Shown here: piece by piece, positions 8,989 to 18,770 of the stretch
Layout of the letters: each line of letters starts with the position of its first letter
Numbering within the stretch: the stretch's first letter is position 1
Assembly (NCBI GenBank): GCA_021464525.1
Contig: JADRCO010001276.1
Location: 1 to 20,723 of the forward strand
Length of the DNA: 20,723 nucleotides
DNA from: Rhizophagus sp. LPA8_4_AMF
Taxonomy: Eukaryota; Glomeromycota; Glomeromycetes; Glomerales; Glomeraceae
Reading direction: 5' to 3'
Translations under genes and position numbers: made by a program
Notes under the pieces: model-generated
The model's database searches: none
The model's input: the letters and a program-made list of their open reading frames with translations, nothing else
Told to the model about the DNA's origin: nothing

Positions 8989-9365
8989 ATGACCAGTCAA
9001 ATAGAAAGAAGACAAAAGAAAGAAATGAAGCGTATGGAACATGTGGAACACATGGAGCATACACATGGAGCATATGGAATGTATGGCAAAGGTAGTCTCA
9101 TTAGCTTGATGACTATGAGGATAAAAGCACTGTCAAGAACATATACTTCCTAATAAATACAGGGGCTCCAAAGACCACTATCTGTGAGGAGGTGCTCAGT
9201 TCGTACAATTTAACTATCGCTGACCCAAACAAACCTATAAAAATAATATTAAATAAAAGACCAACAAAGGTGTTCTTATCACCTATTGAATCCCATTTCA
9301 GTGACATAAATCTTTTTGGCGCAGATTTTCTGGACCTTTATGATGCCCAACTATTTGCAGATTAA
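8989..9365 (+). pseudogene. Retropepsin-like aspartic protease fossil
   Basis: A charged, methionine- and histidine-rich N-terminal stretch (MTSQIERRQKKEMKRMEH) is followed by a block with a TGAP motif and, about 50 residues on, GADFLDLYDAQ before a TAA. This is the layout of a single-domain retropepsin-like aspartic protease as found in LTR elements and in gene families derived from them. No integrase, reverse transcriptase or LTR pair is visible around it. It looks broken, with about one or two breaks. Whether it came from an element directly or from a domesticated gene family cannot be told here. Confidence 0.5.
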
Positions 9366-9439
9366 AAATTACTTTAAATATTATACAGTATAGATAAAAA
9401 TTACACTATATAAAATAAAGAACTCATTATCTATATACT

Positions 9440-9735
9440 TAGAAAAAAGAGGAAAAAAATTTCACTTGAACTGAAGGAGCAAGGTAATAAAGCAACGTTG
9501 AATTTTAACATCTAAACTACTTTATATAATACATTACTGTATATATGAAACTAATAACCATGTTTGGCTTTTTATATTTTTTTGTTTAAATAGCCTGAAT
9601 TGCGAGATAATGCTGAAATTAGAGGTGGCCTGTATGAACTACAAGAAACTGTAAAAGATCAAAAGATGACAGTATATCTAAAACACCTTTGAAAAAGCTT
9701 TAAAGCCCTTACAGAAGTGGGACGAAGAATAATCA
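9440..9735 (+). pseudogene. Unrecognised decayed coding block after the protease fossil
   Basis: Three short protein-like stretches appear: LELKEQGNKATL (9465-9500), reminiscent of the first helix of TPR proteins; LRDNAEIRGGLYELQETVKD (about 9600-9660) after a TTTAAATAG acceptor-like site; and FEKALKPLQKWDEE followed by TAA near 9689-9733. They lie in different frames and no single open frame connects them. It may be an old exon-intron gene in decay. I do not recognise the product, and the TPR idea rests on a few residues. Confidence 0.3.
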
Positions 9736-10244
9736 AAAATATTTGACACTTTTAAGCATTCTTAAGCGATTGGTGATGAAATTTTACTTATGAGATTTTT
9801 TTGCAGATCAAGAGAACTACCTTTTTTTTAGTAGTTAATTTATTGTGCTTTTCTTATTATATATAGACAACGTAAATAAGGGTGTTTAATTTGGATGAAC
9901 TATATTGTATATATAAATGTATAGTAAAATCCTGTCCGAAGAAATGAAAAAAATTTAAAGTTTAGTATTTTGCTTGATAGATAACTAGATTATTAGTTTG
10001 TGACTGAGACTTTCAGTATTAATAGTTATATAATAAATCAAACATTAAACATTCTAATTTCTAATTTCATTTCATGCATTAAAAAAAGCTATAGATTTTT
10101 TATTTAACTCTATAATATTAAGTTCATATTTTGAGCAACATGATACTAGATTATTATTATCTTTTAAAATAAGAGATCATGAACCAACCATCTAAGGTTT
10201 AACAGTTTCTTTTCAATAGCAATATTATCTGTATCTGAAAATGA
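9736..10244. other. Intergenic, nothing recognised
   Basis: AT-rich with dispersed stops. No repeat pair, open frame or family similarity was noticed. Confidence 0.5.
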
Positions 10245-10312
10245 GGCCATCTCGGCTTCTCCTTAAAAGTAATATAAATTTATATCGTAAATAACAATTC
10301 TCTTGTATAGGT
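10245..10312 (-). pseudogene. P3: short remnant of a BTB-BACK-TLDc gene
   Basis: About 70 bp on the minus strand match the start of the TLDc domain (the YTRELYLPYEF...LLLRGS region). The strongest part is ACAATTCTCTTGTATA on the plus strand, an exact match to gene E, with GTAAATA and CCATCT kept alongside. Indels break the frame. Flanks on both sides show no convincing continuation, so only this sliver survives or was copied. Confidence 0.6.
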
Positions 10313-10728
10313 AACAAATTGGTATTTTTTTTTTGAACAATACTACTATGTTCACTTAATCTTCTTTTCTATAGTTTCTCTATGTTTACCCTGAAATTGC
10401 TCTAGAAATGGATCAAGATTTTTGGTGTACTTGAAATGATGGGAGATTTACATATTGGCAGCAAATTTGCTTTTACAACGTATTTTATTAATTTAAAAAC
10501 CATAGTATTGCAAGTTTTGCAATGTTCTAATCAAATGATTATTCATCACATCATTGGATAGATTATGAATTGTCTTAATTTAGTTCACAGGATATTTTGA
10601 CATACCAAAATCGATTTTAGTGAAACATCACAAATCTGGTTTATAAAGTAAAATAAAAGTAGAGTTAAAGTTCTTTAATTTCTTAGAATCAGAATTTAAG
10701 TTATAATTTTTTCAATTAGATACACTGT
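10313..10728. other. Intergenic, nothing recognised
   Basis: AT-rich, no coding signal or repeat structure noticed. Confidence 0.5.
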
Positions 10729-11035
10729 GCACTTTGTAGTGTGAGGTCAATATTAACTGCCAATCACATGACTGTTCCTCTAGGATTGCTTGCAATTGTT
10801 AAACCAATCAAATTTATTAATAAAATTTCGAGTTCACCAAAATTAATAAATAAAATTACACATGAGCTATATTTATGCAAAAAAAAAAAATAAAAAATAA
10901 TTCTAAGTCCAAGCATCAACACCAACTCTACTCTAAGTAAATCTCTAATCCACACACACTCGACACTTCTGCCTTAATAAACCTTTTGCCTCAACCCAAA
11001 TTATATCGTTCAATTTTTATTTTCAGACCACATTA
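10729..11035 (+). mobile_element. Possible solo-LTR-like remnant
   Basis: The stretch stands out by its C-rich plus strand (CAACACCAACTCTACTC, CACACACACTCGACACTTC) and an AATAAACC signal followed by CCTTTTGCCTCAACCC. It begins near a TGT and ends near CCACA, as LTRs do (TG...CA). I could not find a clear target duplication or a second copy, and no element genes lie beside it. If real it is an old solitary fossil; an ordinary intergenic stretch is about as likely. Confidence 0.2.
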
Positions 11036-11394
11036 ATTTTAAACGTTGAAAAATTTCCCTGTTTCTGATCTACATGTTATGACATCATATTACCCCCTGT
11101 AATCTTATCCACATTATCATAGTTTAAACGTCATCGCGGACGATAGTACATTATTACCATTACAAAATTACACTTTAAAATTTATATACTTAAAATAAAT
11201 ATAAAACTGCGCCTTACAATTAATACTGCGCACTATGTAATACAGTAGTAATGATAGGACAAAATATTTAAAATGGTAAGTTATACGGAATTTGTTAAAC
11301 AGATCGACACCAAACATTTAATGGATTCGCAAAACTTTAATTTTTTTTTTTTACTCTCTTACTCTTTTTCACATTGCAAATTTAACAGAAAAAT
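11036..11394 (+). promoter_or_regulatory. Upstream region of gene C
   Basis: A long T tract (11341-11352) and a TCTCTTACTC pyrimidine stretch lead to TTTAACAGAAAA just before the ATG. The same leader TTTAACAGAAAA precedes gene D, whereas B and E use TAAGAGAA. The GGATATCAT block of B and E is absent here. This suggests two promoter classes in the array. Confidence 0.45.
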
Positions 11395-12915
11395 ATGTCC
11401 AAACAATTTTTTCCAAATTTAAGTCAAAACTACATTGAGATTTTGGAAGATGATAATTATTATGATGTTACTATTGAAGTTGGTAACGATCCAAATGTAA
11501 AGATATTTCGTGCACATATGATTATTCTGTATTACCGTTCTCCATTTTTACGACGGACTTTATCCTCCAACAAAAAAAATGATAATGGTGTCTTGGCTCA
11601 TATTAAGTTATCAAATATCTCACCAGATATCTTTGAAATTATTTTAAAGTAAGTTAGATTACTAATTCTTATTAGTATTTTAAATATTTTATATTTATTA
11701 AATTTTTTGTTATTTAGATACATTTATGGTGGTGTCATTTCATTAAATGAGCAAGAACCTTCTGAGATTTTAAAAGTTTTGGTCGCTGCTGATCAATTAC
11801 TGCTTCATGAACTAATTGATTATTTGCAAACATATTTAATTGAAAATAAATCTGAATGGATGGAAATGTATTTTGAACTTATTTACCAAGCAGGTTTTCA
11901 ATCTAATTCTTTATTAAAGCTTCAACAATATTGTACAAATTTCATGGCTAAATTTCCTGAAAAAATATTTAAATCACTTGATTTTACCTCACTTTCTGAG
12001 AAATCATTGGTTTCACTTATTAAAAAAGATGATTTACAAATGAAAGAAATTGAAATTTGGGAACATGTATTAAAATGGGGACTTGAAAAAAATCCTACAC
12101 TTCTTCCAGACCCTACAACTTGGTCAGATGATGAATTTAAAAAAATGGAAAATACTTTACAACATTGTTTACCTTTAATTAGATTTTTTAGTTTATCTTC
12201 TGAAGATTTCTTTCAAAAAGTTCGACCTCATAAAAAACTTTTAAAACGTCAACTTTATGAAGAGTTATTACAGTCATATTTAAATCCTAATAGTGAACCA
12301 AATGAAAATATTTCACTTCCTCGATCTAGAAATATTGATGGAATTATTGATTCGAAAATTGTCCATTTAAATATTGTTTCTTTAATTTCAAGATGGATTG
12401 ATAAAATTGATATTAAAAGCAAATATGCTTATGCAAGAGAATTGTATTTACCATATGAATTCAATTTACTCTTAAGGGGAAGCAGAGATGGATTCACTCC
12501 TAAAAAATTTCATGAATTATGTGATGATAAACTTTGTACTGTAACATTTATTAAAATAAAAGATACGGAAGAAATTATTGGAGGATATAATCCTTTAGAA
12601 TGGAAATCGAATGGTAATTATGTTAAAGCCAAAGATAGTTTTATATTTTCTTTTAAAAATAAGAATAATTTTCAAGATTCAATTTTAAGTAATGTGATGG
12701 ATGTGAATTATGCAATGTATTATGGTGATAGTATCGGACCTACGTTTGGTTGTGATATTGATATTTATGTACTTGAGTATGATGATAATGACGATTCAAA
12801 GGATTATGATTTTTGTCGGTGTCAACAACAAAACTATGAAAGAGAGATAAGAGATACGAATGATTTCTTTTCAATAGAAGAATATGAAGTATTTCAAATT
12901 ATAAAGAAAGTTTGA
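11395..12915 (+). CDS. Gene C: BTB/POZ-BACK-TLDc protein, complete
   Basis: Exon 1 11395-11648, intron 11649-11717 (69 bp, GTAAGT...TTTAG, phase 2), exon 2 11718-12915 ending TGA; 483 residues. The order is the same as in B. Exon 1 reads GVLAHIKLS, closer to A and D (GVL) than to B and E (DIL). The segment between GGYNP and DSF is the shortest of the five (13 residues), and the acidic loop before CRC reads EYDDNDDSKDYDF. Bases 11920-12086 are identical to B although the flanking exon sequence differs. The 3' flank matches that of gene A, and AATAAA lies at 12974-12979, about 59 bp past the stop. The decayed copy P2 lies about 600 bp downstream on the opposite strand. Adaptor-like function is inferred as for the other members. 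Confidence 0.93.
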
Positions 12916-13260
12916 TTTGCTTGAAGTTTAATTTATTTGCTTATTTTATATTTTAAAATAAATATTTAAATTGAATAAATAAATGAAACTATGGTTAATG
13001 ATAAGCATTTTATTTACAAATCCATATTTTTGTATTTCATACCAGTTTATTTTTATTTGATCCAAGCTGTACATTTACAGAATATATGAAATTTTCAAAT
13101 TATTACTTTAGACATAAATTAATATTCTTAAAATTTAATAAATTGGAGAATTTGACATATTCCTGTATCGTGCTAGTTATTTTACATTTATTTTGATATT
13201 GGCTGTCGTTCCCCATAAAAAAGAATAATTTTCATGTGTAGTAATTTATATTAGGTGCTA
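12916..13260 (+). repeat. 3' flank of gene C, homologous to that of gene A
   Basis: It matches 1499-1850 block by block as far as AAATTGGAGAATTT (near 13140-13155), then weakly the sequence on the far side of the hAT-like MITE (TAGTAATTTATATT). There is no trace of the MITE itself, so this is the unoccupied counterpart of that site. Confidence 0.7.
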
Positions 13261-13519
13261 TTTTTTATACTAAATATACGGTCCTAATACATTATAATAA
13301 AAAATATTATCGTTACCATTTAAAAATTGTGTCTTTTAGTCTCTTACTTCTTTATTACAAAATTTACTGAAATTGAGATCATAATAAAGAAAATTCACCC
13401 GAATTATTTATTCTTTTAAATGATATATCCAACTTTGAGAAAATAGTGTATGAATCTTGAAATTTATTGATTTAACAATATCTAAATGTGACAGTACAAA
13501 TTTCATCATCATATAATTT
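13261..13519. other. Intergenic between gene C and P2
   Basis: AT-rich. TTTAAATGATATAT near 13416-13429 still matches the region behind gene A near 2425-2438; otherwise nothing is recognised. Confidence 0.45.
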
Positions 13520-14280
13520 ATGAATCTTTTTAGGAATGAACCCATCTTGACTTTCTCTTAATAATATAATTTAAATTTTTATAGTAAATGAAATTCTCTT
13601 GTATAAACTATTTTAATTGCTTTTAATTAATACCTATTTAGTATCAATAATTCCATCAATATGTTGTATCTAATATTGAACTAAATAATGATATTTTACT
13701 ATCTAGAGTACAAATAAATGAATGTTAAAATAATTATTTATAATAACTGATGCTTTTTATATTGGTTGACTTTTTGTATGAATTCTCCGAATAAGGAATT
13801 AAAAAGTCTAATTAAAGACAAGCAATTTTGTAAGATATTTTCCGTTACTTCAAAATCATTATTTTCTATTATTCAGGATTAGAAGAAAGTGGGTTTTCTT
13901 CAATTTAATTTTTTATTTAAACTTTCAACAAATTTGGACAGATTACATATAAATTTTCTCAAAAATTATTCAAGTCACTTGAGTTCATTTATACTTATTC
14001 AAAGAGATGATTTACAAATGAAAAGAGATTATAGTTATCAACAACAGCAGTAGATAATATAACAAACATCTGCTGTTTCTTGCTCATTTAATGAATAATA
14101 CACCATAACCATATTAAAAAAGGGTTTGTATTAAATACGAATATTTTAAAAAAGATTTCTGGTGAAATCTTAGATAATTTAACGTACATCGTTAGTAAAA
14201 AGGTAATCCTGCTGTGCACGAAATACCTCTATGTATGATCTTAAGTGTAATAATATACCAATTACAATTCCAATACAACT
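13520..14280 (-). pseudogene. P2: decayed BTB-BACK-TLDc copy with an internal inversion
   Basis: Read on the minus strand, family order is kept from exon 1 (TTTCTGGTGAAAT near 14157 and GTGCACGAAATA near 14214, the ISPEIF and FRAH codons), through a short intron remnant and the exon-2 start (TTCTTGCTCATTTAATGA near 14078), to BACK and the start of TLDc (near 13524-13690: TTTTTAGGA...CCATCTTG, AAATTCTCTTGTATAAAC, ATTCCATCAATAT). Between about 13926 and 14035 the family sequence runs the other way (AAAGAGATGATTTACAAATG on the plus strand), and it is exactly the piece expected at that place. About 100 bp next to it is missing. The frame is lost throughout and no product is possible. Confidence 0.8.
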
Positions 14281-15581
14281 CGGATTAATTAGTCAAATTT
14301 TGGTCTTTATTTTTTTACCGTATTTAGGGAATGTAAAAATATTATATATTGCAAGTATAATCCTGAAAATTTTGAAGATATTGCCGCTCCATTTATCTGT
14401 ATGATCAAGTTGGTAGGTTTATGAGTTGATCGATAAGTATCAAATTTGTTAATAGTTTCCTAATAAAGACAACAAAGCGGAAACTGGAAATTCAATTTGG
14501 AAACTTATACAGTATTATTTATGAACAACATCAACAATCTTAATATCAAAACCTCAACCGAAGTCACCACTTCAGAAACAATCAAATAGGGAAATTTTCA
14601 TCATCATAAAAAACGGTTTTTTTCACCGGTTTAGTTATAGTAGGTATAACGTTACATTTATTTTCATCTTTTCATTTTTTTTTATGAAGCTGAAATATCT
14701 TCAAGTAATCAAGCATGATATCCTTTGAAGAAATCAAATATTAAACAATAAAACTATCAATCTATAAGTTTTAGTAAGCTAATTAATTATATAGGTTGGT
14801 ACGTTTGCTCACAACTTTCGCAGTTTCTACGATTCAAAAATAAAATAAAATAAAATTAAATAAGGCTTAAATTATTCAACATTTTTAAATATCTGAAAAT
14901 TTTTATGGATGTAAGGAATGTGATATCAAGTGATATGATATTGAAAAATTTTCAATATTTCTTTTTATTTAATAAATGCACCATTTGTATAGACAAAATT
15001 CCTAAAAATTATCTAAAAGTTAAACTCAATGTTCATTAAACCGATTTTATATCATTTTCATGCAATATATAAAGTAATATAAACGTTTGTAAATAATAAT
15101 ATTCTTTATTTTGTCAACATTTTTTTAAAAAATTGCGACGCTCCGATACCCCAAAATTTAAGTGAATCAAATAAATGAGTAAGTTTAAAAAATATTATAA
15201 ATATTATTCACTTTGAAAGCGAAAATCGGTGTATTATAAAGCAAAAAAAAACCCTACCCAGCGTAAGGCGTAGCTTTTGTGATCTAAATTTATCCTTTTA
15301 AGCTCCAAAATGAAAGGAAGCACCTCAGCATGAATTTATTAACATAAATTATGTTGTATTTGTAAAATTTTGAAAAATAACACCGAAAAGTTCTAAGATT
15401 ATATAAGAACTGAAAACAATGAGCTTCTACATTGTCGATCCACAGTTATGGTGGAACAGTGGTGATACAACGTATACAAATATTTGTCAGCTGATCTTTT
15501 TTTTTTTTAAAAAAAAAAAATTTTCTACTCTAAATCGTTTATACATTTTCTTTACATTTACTAGTAACTTTAACAGAAAAA
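14281..15581. other. Intergenic upstream of gene D
   Basis: No intact gene. A short frame near 14345-14425 reads YCKYNPENFEDIAAPFICM and could be a scrap of an exon, unrecognised. CCCTACCCAGCGTAAGGCG (15252-15270) and GCGACGCTCCGATACCCC (15136-15153) are GC-rich islands that look like parts of a dispersed repeat, but no second copy lies in the window. Long T and A tracts (15497-15520) and a TTTAACAGAAAA leader precede the D start. Confidence 0.4.
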
Positions 15582-17494
15582 ATGTCCAAACAATTTTTTC
15601 CAAATTTAAGTCAAAATTATATGGAAATTTTGGAGGATGATGAGTATTATGATATTACTATTGAAGTCGGTGAGGATCCAAACGTAAAAATATTCCGTTC
15701 ACATATGATCATCCTACGTTATCGTTCTCCATTTTTACGACGAACTATATCTTCCGACAAAAAAAAATGATAATGGTGTTTTAACTCACATTAAATTACC
15801 AAATATCTCACCAGAAATTTTTCAAATTATTTTAAGGGTATTACGTATCACGTGAAATTTCATATAGAACGACATGGCAAATCTTTTGTAACATAGTAAC
15901 ACAAATTTCTGTACAATATAAATTTCCGTAATATTTAACATAAAGGGGTAAAATTTATATGGTTAGAAAGCCACACTTTTGAACTTTATTTACTGACTTT
16001 AAAAACTCCTTTTTTAAAAAAAAAAATTTGAAAAACTTCAAATGGAGTTGCGAATAGGAATCTATGTTTTTGCGAATAGGCAATCTTACATCTTATTGGT
16101 TATTAGTATCATTTTTATGACGTAGTATATAAAAAACAAACAAATAGTTATTTGCCATACGATATATATGAAAAAATCATGTGATACGTAATACCCTTAA
16201 AGTAAGTTACATTTTAATTTTTATTAATAATATAAATAAATATTTTATAAGTTACATTAAAATTTTTTTTTTTGTGTTTAGATATATTTATGGTGGAATA
16301 ATTTCTTTAAACGAGCATGAACCTTCAGAAATTTTAAGAATATTAATTGCTGCTGATCAACTTCATCTTCAAGAATTAGTTGGTTATTTACAAGAATATT
16401 TAATTAAAAATAAAGTTGAATGGTTGGAACAACATTTTGAATTAATCTATCAAACAGGTTTTCAATCCAATTCTTTATTAAATCTACAAAATTTTTGTAC
16501 AGATTGCATGACTAAATCTCCTCATAAAATATTCAATTCATTTGATTTTACTTCACTTTCTGAAAAGTCTTTGATTTCACTCATTAAAAGAGATGATTTA
16601 CAAATGAAAGAAGTTGAAATTTGGGAACATGTATTAAGATGGGGACTTGAAAAAAATTCTACACTTATCCCAGATCCTACAACTTGGTCAGATGATGATT
16701 TCAAAATGATGGAAGAAACTTTGCAACACTGCTTACCTTTAATTAGGATTTTTAGCTTGTCTTCTGAAGAATTCATGCAAAAAATTCATCCATATAAAAA
16801 ACTTTTAAATCATCAACTTTATGAAGAGTTATTAAATTCTTATTTAAATCCAAATAGCAATCCAAATGATAATATTTTACTTCCTAGAAATAGAATTATT
16901 GATGGAATAATTGATTCAAAAATTGTCAATTTGAGTATTGCTTCTTTAATTTCTAGATGGATTGACAAATTAGATATTAGAAATAAATATGCTTATACAA
17001 GAGAATTATATTTACCATATGAATTCAAATTGTTATTGAGGGGAAGCCGGGACGGGTTTTCTCCTAAAAAGTTTCATGAATTATGTGATAATATTCTTAG
17101 TACTGTTACATTTATTAAACTAAAAGGAACTGAAGAAATTATTGGAGGATACAACCCATCAATATGGAAGTCAAGCTATGTCGGGTCACAAACTGGTGAA
17201 TGGGGTAAAGCTAGAGATAGTTTTATATTTTCTTTTAAAAGTAAGGATAATTTTAAGGATCCCATTTTAAGTCATGTCAAGTATGTGGATAATGCATTAT
17301 TGTATCATGTTGAATGTGGACCTACATTTGGTAATTGTGATATTAATTTACATGTGAATGAGGATGATGACTCAAAAAACTATGATCGTTGCATGTGCAA
17401 ACAACTTAATTATGAAAAAAAGATAAGAGATACAGAAGATTACTTTTCAATAGAAGATTATGAAGTATTTCAAAGTTTAAATAGAAATAATTAA
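15582..17494 (+). pseudogene. Gene D: BTB-BACK-TLDc gene disrupted by a MITE
   Basis: Exon 1 starts at 15582 (MSKQFF), intron 16202-16281 (80 bp) and exon 2 16282-17494 (TAA). The family order is otherwise complete through BACK and TLDc, ending EDYEVFQ. There are two defects in exon 1. The A run in the KKND codons has nine A where A, B, C and E have eight, which shifts the frame into TGA at 15768-15770. A 361-bp element also sits in the last codons of exon 1, one base before the donor. Without the element and its target copy exon 1 would be 255 nt against 254 in the others, so the extra A is the only other length change. Exon 2 is fully open and its frame runs back through the intron into the MITE. 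It is recently dead, or expresses a BACK-TLDc part only. The GGYNP-DSF segment is the longest of the family (19 residues). AATAAA at 17561-17566. Confidence 0.88.
15836..16196. mobile_element. 361-bp MITE with TTAA target duplication, piggyBac-like
   Basis: Inverted ends GGGTATTACGTATCAC match perfectly for 16 bp and imperfectly to about 47 bp (CATATA...CG.ATGGCAAAT on both sides). TTAA flanks both ends (15832-15835 and 16197-16200), and the other genes carry a single TTAA at this spot. TTAA duplication suggests the piggyBac superfamily; the GGG terminus could also fit a PIF/Harbinger-like element, but the fully symmetric reading requires the 4-bp TTAA. No coding capacity. Confidence 0.85.
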
Positions 17495-18302
17495 TATTCA
17501 CATACTGTAATTCACAGAGGTTTATTCATCTTTTCTTACTATTTAATATAAAATCTTAAGAATAAATAAAAATAAATAAATAAATGTAATAACAGAAATT
17601 TATTAAATAATAAAGCTTTTCATTTAAGTTTACTAAACAATATTAAAGCAGCATTATTGCCTAGAATTCATTAAATATTTCTTGTAAAATTATTGCCATA
17701 ACAAAAGATTATTTAATTAGTACATCTTAACTAATACAAAAATTTTTGACAATATTCTGTATGAAAATTCTCAATTTATTATATTAAATTATTTTTTGAA
17801 GTTATTCTTTTTATTAGCAGCATTATCTTAGTTATTTTACAATACCGTAGAGATAACATCTAATTTCTATTTTTATTTTAAATTATCTAAAATTGTAAAA
17901 TAAAGTACTATATTAAAAAAAAACAAGATATTAATTTTCATTCCATATTATGACTCAATAATTTATACTCAGTTCTATTTTATGTTATTATTATAATTAC
18001 CATTATTTATCAACTTTTTAAAGAAAATTTGTACAAAATTTTCATAAGTTTATTTTTAGAAGTTTATTTCTAAGAAAATACTCATTTTATATTAAAAACA
18101 TTAATGTTATCATAGCAATAAAAAAATGATTTCCCAATTTCTACCATATAACTTATTTGTAAGGTAATATACTGAAAAAATTTTTATAAACATAACATTT
18201 GTTCTATTATTTGATTAGTCATCATTTACAACGTTTATTGGCATTTCACTTTGAAATTATTATATTAAAGCACACTTAACAATTATACTATTGATCATTA
18301 TG
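17495..18302. other. Intergenic between genes D and E (convergent)
   Basis: AT-rich with a simple AAATAAATAAAT run near 17560-17585 that supplies several AATAAA signals for D. Nothing else is recognised. Confidence 0.5.
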
Positions 18303-18518
18303 CTATTTGGAAACTTTATATTCTGTTGGAAGAGTATGAAATAGAATATCTTTCTCAACTTCTCCAAACGTTCTTAAGCTATCATCATCATAAGGAATAT
18401 TAATTGTTTCATCAAATATACCTATGTAATATCTCAAATTAAAAGTAGGGCTCATATTGATATTGTAAATTATACACTCAGAATTATATATCACGAATTG
18501 TTTCTTCCTAGCTATCAA
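18303..18518 (-). pseudogene. Possible diverged TLDc C-terminal scrap
   Basis: A 71-residue minus-strand frame, with its first ATG internal, contains NINMSPTFNL and, about 20 residues later, DDDSLRTF. This echoes the GPTF...DDDS spacing of the TLDc end in A and D, but no EDYEVFQI follows and identity elsewhere is slight. It could be a remnant of a more distant TLDc gene or chance. Confidence 0.25.
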
Positions 18519-18770
18519 AATTTGCTATAACTTATGAAATTTGTAAATTTATCTTAAAATTGTTGAAAATTAATAAGATTGATTTAATTATACTCTATTT
18601 ACTTATTAAATTTTTATTTATTAAAAACAAACTAAAATAGGTTATATATCGGTTTGTTTGAACATATATGATTTTCATTATACCGAAAACAAAAACAAAT
18701 AATAAAATAAAGCATGAACCTATAAAACTTTGATTTGACTCACATATGCATAAATGGTTTTAAACATTAA

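Noticed and set aside
9113-9307. Minus-strand frame of 64 residues
   Set aside because: It is antisense to the retropepsin-like fossil, whose plus-strand text is clearly the protein-like one.
10764-10955. Minus-strand frame of 63 residues
   Set aside because: It is hydrophobic and low in complexity, crosses an A tract, and resembles nothing known.
15419-15640. Plus-strand frame of 73 residues overlapping the start of gene D
   Set aside because: It runs through T and A homopolymers and into the D start in another frame; no paralogue has it.
16522-16776. Minus-strand frame of 84 residues within gene D
   Set aside because: It is antisense to exon 2 of gene D; the residues follow from the conserved coding strand.
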